The position numbers and the translations under genes are program-made. DNA of 64,000 nt. Source: Asticcacaulis aquaticus (GTDB lineage Bacteria > Pseudomonadota > Alphaproteobacteria > Caulobacterales > Caulobacteraceae). This document shows positions 28,886 through 37,855 of this stretch, piece after piece. The notes below the pieces were generated by a model. The model worked only from the letters and a program-made list of their open reading frames with translations, had not been told where the DNA came from and ran no database searches. Position 1 is the first letter of the stretch. Every line of letters begins with the position of its first letter. The DNA lies in contig NZ_JAQQKX010000001.1 of NCBI RefSeq assembly GCF_028550415.1, forward strand, positions 124,001 to 188,000, written 5' to 3'.

Positions 28886-29659
28886 ATGTCGCCGCCCGTT
28901 AAGCTCAGCGCCTGCATTATCACCAAGAACGAGGCGGATCGTATCGCGGCCTGCCTGCGGGCGATCGAGGGGCTGGTGGACGAAGTCGTGGTGGTCGATT
29001 CGGGATCGACCGACGGCACGACCGAGATAGCCCGCGATATGGGCGCCAGAATATTCCATAACGACTGGGTCGGTTACGGACCGCAAAAGCGCTTCTCCGA
29101 AGACTGCGCCAGGCATGACTGGATACTGAATCTCGATGCCGACGAAGTGGTGACGTCGGCGCTTTTTGCGGAAATCAAGGCCCTGATGGCGGCGGGACCG
29201 GAACTGCCGGCCTATCGTTTTAAACTGCGCAACGTCTATCCGGGCAAATCGAAGCCGCGCCTTTGGGCCGATTTCCACAACTATGTCCGTCTGTACGACC
29301 GTCGTCGGGTGCGGTTTCGCGACTCTCTGGTCCACGATACCGTGGACACCCGTGACGAACCGGTAGGACAGTTGAAGGGATCGGCGACGCATTTTTCCGC
29401 GCGGTCATATGCCCATATCCGGCAGAAACTCGATTCCTATACCAATCTGCAGGCCAAGGCGCTTAAAAAGCCGGCCTGGGCGATCCTCCTGCGATTGCCG
29501 TTCGAATATCCGTTCGTTTTCGTGCGCTATTTCGTGTTCCGCTGTCACTTTACGGGTGGTTGGGACGGCGTGATCTCCAGCCATCTGGCGGCCGAGGCGC
29601 GCGTGAAGCGTTTGTTAAAAATTCTCAAGGCTCAAAAAGAGCTTAAGAATAAAGCCTGA
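28886..29659 (+). CDS. Glycosyltransferase family 2, LPS-core type
   Basis: A 257-residue GT-A enzyme: SACIITKNEADRI at the start, VVDSGSTDGTTE and the metal-binding NLDADEV. The C-terminal half with NYVRLYDRRRVRF and a basic helical end is like the WaaE/KdtX-type transferases of lipopolysaccharide core synthesis. Sugar donor unknown. It is 14 bases from an LpxL-like acyltransferase, which supports an envelope role. Confidence 0.85.
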   Translation: MSPPVKLSACIITKNEADRIAACLRAIEGLVDEVVVVDSGSTDGTTEIARDMGARIFHNDWVGYGPQKRFSEDCARHDWILNLDADEVVTSALFAEIKALMAAGPELPAYRFKLRNVYPGKSKPRLWADFHNYVRLYDRRRVRFRDSLVHDTVDTRDEPVGQLKGSATHFSARSYAHIRQKLDSYTNLQAKALKKPAWAILLRLPFEYPFVFVRYFVFRCHFTGGWDGVISSHLAAEARVKRLLKILKAQKELKNKA

Positions 29660-29673
29660 GAAATTAGTTTAAG

Positions 29674-30600
29674 ATGACCGTGGCAAAAACCTCCTTTTGG
29701 CAAGACCTGGCCTGGCGTTTCGAAGCGCTGGTCTATGACGCATTTGTCGGCCTTGTCCGGGCCTTGCCGGTCGATACAGCGTCGGACGTGGGCGGCTGGC
29801 TTTTGCGGGTGATCGGCCCGGTTTCGCCGACCCAGAAACTGGTTCGCCAGAACATCGACCTGGCGTTTCCCGACAAGGATGAGGCCTGGAAGGCGCGCGT
29901 CATCCGGGCGCAGTGGGATAATCTGGGGCGTACCTTCGCCGAATTTGCGATCATGGACCGTATTCGTATCGGCAATGGCCGGGTGGTTGTCGAAAACATG
30001 GAGCGGCTGAAGGCGATTGCGGCCAGCGATACGCCGGTCGTCTTTATCTCAGGTCACTTCGCCAACTGGGAGATCATGCCTTCGACCATCGTCGATAGCG
30101 GCGTCCAGTGTCAGATGACCTATCGCGCCGCCAACAATCCCTATGTGGATGAACGTATCAAGGCGGGCCGTATGCGGTACGGCGTGCGATTGTTCGCCCC
30201 CAAGGGCGGCGACGGTGCCAAGGAATTGCTGATCGCCATGGGCAAGGGCGACTCCGTGGCGCTGATGAACGACCAGAAATTCAACCGGGGTGTGGAGACG
30301 CCGTTTTTCGGGCGCAATGTCGATACGGCACCCGGACCGACGCGGCTGGCCATGCGCTTCGGTACGGTTTTGCAGCCCATGACCGTCGAACGTCTGGAAA
30401 AGGCCAGATTCCGCGTGATCGTCCACGATCCGATCGAGGTCGATAATACCGGCCATAAGGCGCAGGACATCGAAACAACCGTCGCCAAGGTGTCGGCCTT
30501 TATCGAGCAGGTGGTGCGGGAACGACCGGAAGAATGGTTCTGGGTCCACAAACGCTGGCCAAACGCCGCCTACAAGCCCGGAACGCCCAAAGCGCCCTAA
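29674..30600 (+). CDS. LpxL/HtrB-family lipid acyltransferase
   Basis: A 308-residue member of the lysophospholipid/lipid A acyltransferase family. The catalytic H-x4-[DE] motif is GHFANWE at about 127-133, followed by PKGGDGAKELL, ALMNDQKFNRG and the C-terminal EEWFWVHKRWPN, all usual in late lipid A acyltransferases. There is a hydrophobic N-terminal region. Its product may be lipid A or another acylated lipid. Probably co-transcribed with the GT2 gene. Confidence 0.88.
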   Translation: MTVAKTSFWQDLAWRFEALVYDAFVGLVRALPVDTASDVGGWLLRVIGPVSPTQKLVRQNIDLAFPDKDEAWKARVIRAQWDNLGRTFAEFAIMDRIRIGNGRVVVENMERLKAIAASDTPVVFISGHFANWEIMPSTIVDSGVQCQMTYRAANNPYVDERIKAGRMRYGVRLFAPKGGDGAKELLIAMGKGDSVALMNDQKFNRGVETPFFGRNVDTAPGPTRLAMRFGTVLQPMTVERLEKARFRVIVHDPIEVDNTGHKAQDIETTVAKVSAFIEQVVRERPEEWFWVHKRWPNAAYKPGTPKAP

Positions 30601-30656
30601 TGCGAGCTCACAATATGTGAAGGTGTCAAAGGTTGCAGTGACCCCATCAAAGCGGC

Positions 30657-30670
30657 ATGATCGCGATCAC
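30657..30670 (+). promoter_or_regulatory. FNR/FixK-like palindrome
   Basis: The 12-bp perfect palindrome TGATCGCGATCA (30658-30669) equals the inner part of the FixK/FNR consensus TTGATCNNGATCAA; only the outermost bases differ. It lies 46 bases before the DUF3089 gene, a plausible distance for an activator site. No promoter was confirmed. Confidence 0.35.
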
Positions 30671-30715
30671 AGAATATTCGCGCATAGCGAAACAGAAAGG
30701 TGATGCGGCCCTTCT

Positions 30716-31879
30716 ATGTTTTCTTCGCTTCTTCCTGAATTCAAACGCAAGTGGCTGAAAAAAAACCGGCTGGTCGCGATCGGGGCCGGTGCCTGCCTGC
30801 TGATACTGGGCAGCGTCGGCGTCTGGTTGTGGGGCGACGATATTCTGCGGCACAATCTCGACCCGAAAGTGCCTTTCCAGATCTATCAGCGTCCGCCCGC
30901 GCCGGATTACCGCACCAAAACCAGCTGGTTTCTCAACCCGGCGCTGGAAGGTTACGAGGTCCGGCGCAACCGCAATCATCAAAAGCTGGATGTCTTTTTT
31001 GTCCACGCGACCAGTTTCAACGGCGGCAAGCACTGGCTGGGGCCCATAGATGACGCCGCGGCGTCGGCTGAGGTTGTCCGTAACCAGTTGCCGAACTATG
31101 CCGCGCCGTTCGGCACGATCGGATATGTCTATGCGCCGAAATACCGTCAGGCCAGTCTGTACAGCCAGCTGACCCAGCGCGAGGACGCCCGCGAAGCGCG
31201 TCAGTTCGCCTATGAAGACGTGCTACAGGCCTTTGACGCGTTTTTGAAACAGCGCCGCAACGAGGGCGGCTTTATTATTGTCGGGATCGAGCAGGGCGGC
31301 TTTCTGGCTCAACGTCTGGTGCAGGAGCGTATCGCCGGCGACGAGGCTCTGGCGTCGCGTCTAGTGGCGGCCTATTTCATAGAAACCCTGGTGCCGATGA
31401 CCGACTATGCGCCGGGCAAGACCTTCCCCGCCTGTACGGTGCGGGCGCAGGCCGGTTGTGTCGTCGCCTATCTGAGTATCGATTCCGGCCGGCCGGACCG
31501 GGCGCTACAGGCACAGCGCCGGGCCATGATATGGGGGGCGGGCGATATTCTTGAGCCCATGGGCGACGTGAAAGCCCTGTGCGTCAATCCGCTGACGGGC
31601 GGGGTGACGGATAAGCTGGTGGACGCTCGCCACAGTCTGGGTGCTGCCAACGCCACCGGTCTAGAATGGGGCGCCATTCCGGGACTGATTTCACGTCGCA
31701 CCAGCGCAAGGTGCCGAGGTGAAATCCTATATGTTTCAAAACCTTCCGGCGATTCCTTCGCCTATTCCGGATCATGGGCGGAACGGCGAAAGGTACGCGC
31801 TTACAATCTGTTCTATGGCGATCTTCAGGCAGACGCGGCGGAGCGCTGGTTCAGCTATCAATTCCAGAAATCACGTTAA
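30716..31879 (+). CDS. DUF3089 alpha/beta-hydrolase-like protein, nucleophile lost
   Basis: A 387-residue protein with one N-terminal membrane segment (about 20-40), so its body is probably periplasmic. The DUF3089 fold is recognised by LDVFFVHATSFNGG, IGYVYAPKYRQASLY, the elbow region and YNLFYGDLQADAAERW. The usual elbow G-H-S-Q-G reads G-I-E-Q-G (31291-31305), with Glu in place of the Ser nucleophile, and the C-terminal catalytic His before YNLFY also appears lost. It is probably not an active esterase. It follows the LPS-type genes at 30600. Confidence 0.8.
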   Translation: MFSSLLPEFKRKWLKKNRLVAIGAGACLLILGSVGVWLWGDDILRHNLDPKVPFQIYQRPPAPDYRTKTSWFLNPALEGYEVRRNRNHQKLDVFFVHATSFNGGKHWLGPIDDAAASAEVVRNQLPNYAAPFGTIGYVYAPKYRQASLYSQLTQREDAREARQFAYEDVLQAFDAFLKQRRNEGGFIIVGIEQGGFLAQRLVQERIAGDEALASRLVAAYFIETLVPMTDYAPGKTFPACTVRAQAGCVVAYLSIDSGRPDRALQAQRRAMIWGAGDILEPMGDVKALCVNPLTGGVTDKLVDARHSLGAANATGLEWGAIPGLISRRTSARCRGEILYVSKPSGDSFAYSGSWAERRKVRAYNLFYGDLQADAAERWFSYQFQKSR

Positions 31880-31891
31880 GTTTTTATTAAC

Positions 31892-33958
31892 CTAATCGGT
31901 CTTATCTGAGGCATCCGGTCGCCAGTCGAAGAGCTGGCGCAGGACGTCCAGGGCTTTGCGACGTTCCACGGAAAACTGACCTTCGTGCTGAAGGATGTAC
32001 TGGGCCTCTCGGGCCGCCATGACGATTAGGTCGCCATGGGCGTCGGGATCGACAAAGCGATAGGCGGGAAAGCCGGATTGACGCGCCCCCAGCACATCGC
32101 CTTCGCCCCTCAGTTTCCAGTCCATCTCGGCGATGGCAAAGCCATCCTCGGTAGTGCGCAGTAGTTCCAGACGGGCCTTGGCGGTATTACCAAGCGGCAG
32201 ATCATACAGAAGAATGCACGCGCTTTGGGCGGCACCGCGACCGACGCGTCCGCGCAACTGATGGAGCTGCGCCAGACCGAAGCGTTCGGCCTGTTCGATG
32301 ATGATGATCGAGGCGTTGGGAACGTCGATGCCGACCTCAACCACCGTGGTGGCGCAGAGCAGGGGCAAGGCGCCGGAGGCGAAGCGCGCCACCACATCTT
32401 CCTTTTCAAGCGACGGCATACGGCCGTGCACCAGCCCGACTTCGCGTCCCAGGGCTTCCTGAAGCGACGCGTGGCGGGCTTCGACGGCGATCAGGTCGGA
32501 TTCTTCGTTTTCTTCGACCAGCGGGCATATCCAATAGGCCTGCGAACCTCCGGCGATGGCGGTTTTAAGCCGCTGAAACACATCGGACAAGCGCGCCCGG
32601 GGGATGACGGCGGTATGGATCGGCTGCCGCCCGGCGGGCTTTTCGTCGAGGATGCTGAGGTCGGCTTCGCCATACTGGGTGAGGGCAAGGGTACGCGGAA
32701 TAGGGGTCGCGGACATCGACAGATAGTGGACGCTCTCGCCTTTCTGGAACAGTCTCTGCCTTTGGCCCACGCCAAAGCGGTGCTGTTCGTCGATGACGCA
32801 GAAGTGCAGGCTGCTGAAATCGACGCCTTCCTGAAAGACGGCGTGGGTCCCGAATATGAGCGCCGCTTCCCCCGTAGCGACCGCCCGGCGTTTGGCTTCG
32901 CGCGCCGCCCCCTTGTCGCGGCCGGTCATCAGGACCGTCGACAGACCCAAAGGCTCCAGAACGGGCAGGGCTTTTTCATAATGCTGACGCGCCAGGATTT
33001 CCGTCGGGGCCATCATGACGCTCTGGTGCCCGGCTTCGGCGACATCGATCATGGCCATCAGCGCGATCAGCGTCTTGCCCGAACCCACATCGCCCTGAAT
33101 CAGCCGATTCATGCGCAGGCCCGAGTCCAGATCGCGGCGAATATCCGCCAGCGCCCGCACCTGCGCGCCGGTCAGGGCGAAGGGCAGGCCGTCCATGGCG
33201 CGTTGCGCCCAGCCGCGCTTATGGATCACCATGGCCGGTGATGCCTGACGATGCTGCTTTCGGGCCTTCATCGCCAGTTGATGAGCCAGGGCCTCGTCAT
33301 AGGCCAGCCGTCGTCGCGCGGGCGACTGAGGCGAAAGATCGGCTTCGGCGGTCGGATGATGGGCCGCGCGCAAAGATTCACTAAATCCGGAAACGTTAAG
33401 CTGCTGCAAGGTCGCCGGGTCCAGCCATTCGGGCAGGCCAGGCGTCAGGGCCAGACCGGCTTCGACGAAACGCCGCATCAGGCGCGGGGATACGGCGGCG
33501 GTTGCCGGATAGACCGTTTCGAACAACGGGATGGTGTCCTGTTTGTCGAGGGGCACCACATAGTCCGGATGATTCATCTGCAGATTGGCGCCGAAGCTTT
33601 CCAGCCGCCCGCTGATCCAGCGCTGTTCGCCGACGGGGTGTTGAAGCTCGAACCCGCGTATGGCGTGGAAGTAGGTCAGTTGCATCTGCCCGGTATCATC
33701 ATAAACGACAATGCGCTGAGGCCCCTTGCCGACCGCCCTCTGATAGCTGCCGATTGTCACCAGAATCGTCTGAACCTGACCGGGCCGGGCATCCTTGATG
33801 CAGGTGACGGGGCGGAATATCAGTTGTGAGGGCAGGGTAAATATAAGGTCCCGCACATAAGGCCCCACATGTTTGATAAGATGTGGCGCAATTTTGGGAC
33901 CCACCCCTTTCAGGCTGGTCAAAGACGTGTAATAGGGGAACAAAATTTCCGGACGCAT
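31892..33958 (-). CDS. recG: ATP-dependent DNA helicase RecG
   Basis: A 688-residue branch-migration helicase for stalled forks and recombination. It has the N-terminal wedge OB domain, then helicase motifs: Walker A GDVGSGKT, DEQH-type Walker B (VIDEQHRFGVGQRQ), SATPIPRTLALT, TTVVEVGIDVPNA, QLHQLRGRVGRG, and the C-terminal TRG-motif region (ARQSGFPAYRF). Normal length. Divergent from sdhE. Confidence 0.97.
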   Translation of the reverse strand: MRPEILFPYYTSLTSLKGVGPKIAPHLIKHVGPYVRDLIFTLPSQLIFRPVTCIKDARPGQVQTILVTIGSYQRAVGKGPQRIVVYDDTGQMQLTYFHAIRGFELQHPVGEQRWISGRLESFGANLQMNHPDYVVPLDKQDTIPLFETVYPATAAVSPRLMRRFVEAGLALTPGLPEWLDPATLQQLNVSGFSESLRAAHHPTAEADLSPQSPARRRLAYDEALAHQLAMKARKQHRQASPAMVIHKRGWAQRAMDGLPFALTGAQVRALADIRRDLDSGLRMNRLIQGDVGSGKTLIALMAMIDVAEAGHQSVMMAPTEILARQHYEKALPVLEPLGLSTVLMTGRDKGAAREAKRRAVATGEAALIFGTHAVFQEGVDFSSLHFCVIDEQHRFGVGQRQRLFQKGESVHYLSMSATPIPRTLALTQYGEADLSILDEKPAGRQPIHTAVIPRARLSDVFQRLKTAIAGGSQAYWICPLVEENEESDLIAVEARHASLQEALGREVGLVHGRMPSLEKEDVVARFASGALPLLCATTVVEVGIDVPNASIIIIEQAERFGLAQLHQLRGRVGRGAAQSACILLYDLPLGNTAKARLELLRTTEDGFAIAEMDWKLRGEGDVLGARQSGFPAYRFVDPDAHGDLIVMAAREAQYILQHEGQFSVERRKALDVLRQLFDWRPDASDKTD

Positions 33959-34034
33959 GGCGCTCTTTCAAGCATTAAAAAACCTGAATGAGAAGTGCGA
34001 TTGCGTCCGCAGCGTCACCTAAGGACGGGAAAAT

Positions 34035-34331
34035 ATGGACGAGATTGCACAACAGACCGAAGCCGACCGTCTGGCCCGTCTGCGAAAGCTGAGTTTCCGT
34101 GCCTGGCGTCGGGGCTTCAAAGAGGCGGACATCATTCTGGGGAATTTCGCGGACGATTATTTGCCGACCCTGACGCCCGCACAACTCGATATTTTCGAGG
34201 TTCTGCTGGAAGTGCCCGACCACGATCTGTACGGCTGGATCATTGAGCGCGACCCCACCCCGGAAGAGCATAAATCTGAAATTATGAATATGCTCAATGT
34301 CTATTACAAAAAAGCTTATACTAAAATTTAG
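34035..34331 (+). CDS. sdhE: Succinate dehydrogenase flavin-assembly factor SdhE
   Basis: A 98-residue member of the SdhE/Sdh5 (DUF339) family, which promotes covalent FAD attachment to SdhA. The five-helix fold is recognised by RLRKLSFRAWRRGFKEADIILGNF (the RG-x-x-E motif), LDIFEVLLEVPDHDLYGWI and the short C-terminal tail. It lies between recG and mfd, the usual place in alphaproteobacteria, and is 6 bases before mfd. Confidence 0.92.
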   Translation: MDEIAQQTEADRLARLRKLSFRAWRRGFKEADIILGNFADDYLPTLTPAQLDIFEVLLEVPDHDLYGWIIERDPTPEEHKSEIMNMLNVYYKKAYTKI

Positions 34332-34337
34332 GATTAG

Positions 34338-37300
34338 ATGGTCGATCTAGCTCACATAACGGCCGCCGCTCGGCAGGTGTCTCTGACGGGGTGCCCGCCG
34401 GGATACGATAGCCTGATCGCGGCGGATCTCACGCGGTCGCAAGGCCTGGCGATGTTCGTGGCGCGCGACTATGCCCGGATGAACGCGATCGCGGAGGAGC
34501 TGGCCTTTTACGCGCCGACGCTCGACCTCATCCGCTTTCCCGCCTGGGATTGCCTGCCCTACGACCGCGTCAGCCCGACCGCAGGGCTGATCGCCCAGCG
34601 CATGCACGGTCTCACGCGCCTGCAGGCTCTGTCGGGGACAAAGCCTGACGCCCCCGTATTGATCCTGACCACGGCTTCGGCGCTCAGTCAGAAGGTCCCG
34701 CCACGCGCGGCGATGAAGGATAGCTGGTTATCGCTGCGACCGGGGCAGAGCATCGATACGCCCGATCTGGAAGCCTATTTCACCCGCAATGGCTATAACC
34801 GCGTGTCGACGGTGTCGGAACGGGGTGAATTTGCCGTGCGGGGCGGTATCATCGACGTATTTTCGCCCAGTCAGACCGAACCGGTACGCCTCGATTTCTT
34901 CGGCGATACGCTGGAATCGATCCGCAGTTTCGATCCGGAGACCCAGCGGTCGCTCAGGCAGGTACCCCGGATCGATTTCATGGCCGTCAGCGAAATCCTG
35001 CTGGACGAGACAAGCATCAGCCGGTTCCGTCAGGGTTATCTGGAAAATTTCGGCGCGCCCGGCGACGATCCCCTCTATGCCGCCGTGTCCGCGGGTATCC
35101 GCCGTCAGGGCGTGGAAACCCTGTTGCCACTGTTTTATGAACATCTGGACAGCGTCTTCGACTATCTGCCCGAAGGGACACTGATCCTCCTCGATGCCCT
35201 GTCGCAGGCGGCGTTCGAAGAGCGTCAGGCGACCATCGCCGACGCCTACGAGTCGCGCAAAGGCTCTAACGACGCCCGGGTCATGGCCAAGGGGGCGGTC
35301 AAGCTGGACAGCGGTTACCGCGCGCTGCCGCCGGAACGGCTGTACCTTAAGGACGATCAGTGGCGCGAGGGACTGGCGCGGGGACGCGTCCGTCAGTTCG
35401 AGCCGTTTCAGCGCGACGATGCCGGTCATATCGATCTCGGCGCGCATCCGGGACGCAGCTTCGCGGCCGAGCGTCTTCAGGACAGCGTCAATCTGTTTAC
35501 CGCTGTGGCCGACCATGCCCGCGCGAAGTCGAAAGCCGGCAAGCGCGTCCTGTTCGCGTCGTGGACCGAAGGCTCCTCCGACCGTCTGGGGGCCATGCTT
35601 TCCGACCACGGGCTCGACAAGACGCGGCTGGCGAAGGACTATGCCGACGCCATAGGCTTCGGCGTGGCCGGCACGAAAGCGAAGCCGATCCAGCGCGCCG
35701 TATTGCCGCTCGATCAGGGGTTCGAGACCGAAAGTCTGGTCGTCATCTCTGAAACCGACATCTTAGGCGACAGATTAGCACGTCCGCGCAAGCGTCGGAG
35801 AGCCAACAATTTTCTGGCCGAAGCTTCGTCTCTGTCCGTGGGCGATCTGGTCGTCCATATCGAACACGGAATCGGTCGGTATGACGGATTAAAAACTCTC
35901 AGCGTCAACGACGCGCCGCACGACTGTCTGGAGCTGCAATACGCCGCCGAGGCCAAGCTGTATCTGCCGGTCGAGAATATCGACCTCCTCACGCGCTATG
36001 GCGCCGACAGCGAGAGCGCGCAACTGGACAAGCTCGGCTCGGCAAGCTGGCAGGCGCGCAAATCCAAGGCCAAGGAAAAGCTGCGGGAAATGGCCGACGG
36101 CCTGATCCAGCTGGCGGCAGCGCGGGCGCTCAAGGTCGGACAACAGATCGATCCACCCTCGGGCCTGTACGACGAATTCTGCGCCCAGTTTCCATACGAG
36201 GAGACCGAGGACCAGCTCAATGCTATCCATGACGTCCTCGAAGACCTCGCCAAAGGGCAGCCCATGGACCGGTTGATCTGTGGCGATGTTGGTTTCGGCA
36301 AGACCGAGGTCGCGCTGAGGGCCGCCTTTGTCGTGGCCATGTCGGGGCAGCAGGTCGCTATCATCTGTCCCACCACGCTGCTGGCGCGGCAGCACTTCAA
36401 GACCGTGTCCCAGCGCTTTCAGGGCTGGCCGATCCGGGTGCGCCACCTGTCACGCATGGTGACAAAAAAGGACGCGGATGAAACGCGTGAGGGCCTGAAA
36501 AACGGCGAGGTCGAGGTGGTGATCGGCACCCACGCACTTCTCTCAGATCAGATTAGCTTTAAGGATTTAGGTCTTGTAATCGTTGATGAAGAGCAGCATT
36601 TTGGCGTCAAGCACAAGGAAAAGCTGAAAAGCTTCCGTGCTGATGTCCATATGCTGACCCTGTCGGCAACGCCCATCCCGCGCACTCTGCAAATGGCCCT
36701 GTCGGGCATCCGTGAAATGTCGATCATCGCGACGCCGCCGGTCGATCGTCTGGCGGTGCGAACCTATGTCCTGCCGTTCGACGGCGTCAGCATCCGCGAG
36801 GCGCTCCTGCGGGAAAAATACCGCGGCGGCCAGGCCTATTACGTCGTGCCGCGCCTGAAAGACTTGCCCGATCTGGAGCGTTTTCTGCGCGAGCAGGTGC
36901 CGGAGATCAGGTTCATCGTCGGCCACGGCCAGATGACGCCCACCCAGCTTGAAGAGGTCATGACGGCCTTCTATGACGGTCAGTACGATGTCCTGCTGGC
37001 GACGACCATCGTCGAGTCGGGCCTGGACGTGCCGACCGCCAATACGCTTATCGTGCATCGCGCCGACATGTTCGGTCTGTCACAGTTGTATCAGATCCGA
37101 GGGCGCGTGGGTCGCTCCAAGACGCGGGCCTTCGCCTATCTGACGACGCAGCCGCACCACATCTTAAGCGAAGCCTCAGAAAAACGCCTGAAGGTATTGC
37201 AATCACTGGATAATCTCGGCGCAGGCTTTCAACTGGCCAGCCACGACCTCGATATACGTGGCGGCGGCAATCTGCTCGGCAACGAGCAATCGGGCCATAT

Positions 37301-37844
37301 CCGCGAGATCGGTGTCGAACTGTATCAGCAGATGCTGGAAGACGCCGTGGCGGAATTGCGCAGCCGCACCGATCAGGTCGTCGACGATCGTAGCTGGTCG
37401 CCGCAGATCAATGCCGGTGCGGCGATCATGATTCCGGAGGACTATATTCCGGACCTGAACACGCGTCTGTCGTTGTATCGCCGGGTCTCGGAAGCTGAAA
37501 AGCGCGAAGACCGCGAAGCGCTGGCGGCCGAACTGATCGACCGGTTCGGACCTATCCCCGAAGAGGCCGAGCAGCTTTTGAAAGTCGTCGGTATCAAGGG
37601 ACTGTGCCGCGAAGCCAATGTGGCCAAGATCGATGTCGGGCCGAAGGGGGCGGTCATTACCTTCCGCAATGATAGCTTCAGCAATCCTATGGGCCTGATC
37701 GGGCTCATTCAGGCGCGTCCGAATGACTGGAAACTGCGTCCGGATCAAAAATTGCTGGTGCGGGGCGAGTGGCCGGAAGCGGCGGGTCGTCTGGCGGCGG
37801 CGGAAAAGATCATGGCGCAGCTGGCGGGAATTGCGGCGGGTTAA
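34338..37844 (+). CDS. mfd: Transcription-repair coupling factor
   Basis: A 1168-residue translocase that removes RNA polymerase stalled at lesions and recruits UvrA. It has the N-terminal UvrB-like region (GCPPGYDSL, LPYDRVSPT), the RNAP-interaction domain (VGDLVVHIEHGIGRYDGL), helicase motifs (GDVGFGKTEVALRAAF, DEEQHFG, SATPIPRTLQM, TIVESGLDVPTANT) and the C-terminal TRCF domain. Length is usual. Likely coupled to sdhE. Its stop codon lies inside a terminator hairpin. Confidence 0.98.
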   Translation: MVDLAHITAAARQVSLTGCPPGYDSLIAADLTRSQGLAMFVARDYARMNAIAEELAFYAPTLDLIRFPAWDCLPYDRVSPTAGLIAQRMHGLTRLQALSGTKPDAPVLILTTASALSQKVPPRAAMKDSWLSLRPGQSIDTPDLEAYFTRNGYNRVSTVSERGEFAVRGGIIDVFSPSQTEPVRLDFFGDTLESIRSFDPETQRSLRQVPRIDFMAVSEILLDETSISRFRQGYLENFGAPGDDPLYAAVSAGIRRQGVETLLPLFYEHLDSVFDYLPEGTLILLDALSQAAFEERQATIADAYESRKGSNDARVMAKGAVKLDSGYRALPPERLYLKDDQWREGLARGRVRQFEPFQRDDAGHIDLGAHPGRSFAAERLQDSVNLFTAVADHARAKSKAGKRVLFASWTEGSSDRLGAMLSDHGLDKTRLAKDYADAIGFGVAGTKAKPIQRAVLPLDQGFETESLVVISETDILGDRLARPRKRRRANNFLAEASSLSVGDLVVHIEHGIGRYDGLKTLSVNDAPHDCLELQYAAEAKLYLPVENIDLLTRYGADSESAQLDKLGSASWQARKSKAKEKLREMADGLIQLAAARALKVGQQIDPPSGLYDEFCAQFPYEETEDQLNAIHDVLEDLAKGQPMDRLICGDVGFGKTEVALRAAFVVAMSGQQVAIICPTTLLARQHFKTVSQRFQGWPIRVRHLSRMVTKKDADETREGLKNGEVEVVIGTHALLSDQISFKDLGLVIVDEEQHFGVKHKEKLKSFRADVHMLTLSATPIPRTLQMALSGIREMSIIATPPVDRLAVRTYVLPFDGVSIREALLREKYRGGQAYYVVPRLKDLPDLERFLREQVPEIRFIVGHGQMTPTQLEEVMTAFYDGQYDVLLATTIVESGLDVPTANTLIVHRADMFGLSQLYQIRGRVGRSKTRAFAYLTTQPHHILSEASEKRLKVLQSLDNLGAGFQLASHDLDIRGGGNLLGNEQSGHIREIGVELYQQMLEDAVAELRSRTDQVVDDRSWSPQINAGAAIMIPEDYIPDLNTRLSLYRRVSEAEKREDREALAAELIDRFGPIPEEAEQLLKVVGIKGLCREANVAKIDVGPKGAVITFRNDSFSNPMGLIGLIQARPNDWKLRPDQKLLVRGEWPEAAGRLAAAEKIMAQLAGIAAG

Positions 37845-37855
37845 ACCGCCCTTTT
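37835..37855 (+). terminator. Terminator overlapping the mfd stop codon
   Basis: GGCGG (37835-37839), loop GTTAAA holding the mfd stop, CCGCC (37846-37850), then CTTTT. Short but well placed between the convergent mfd and popA genes. Confidence 0.6.

Noticed and set aside
32225-33241. 338-codon plus-strand frame opposite recG
   Set aside because: Shadow of recG, with no domain or start signal.
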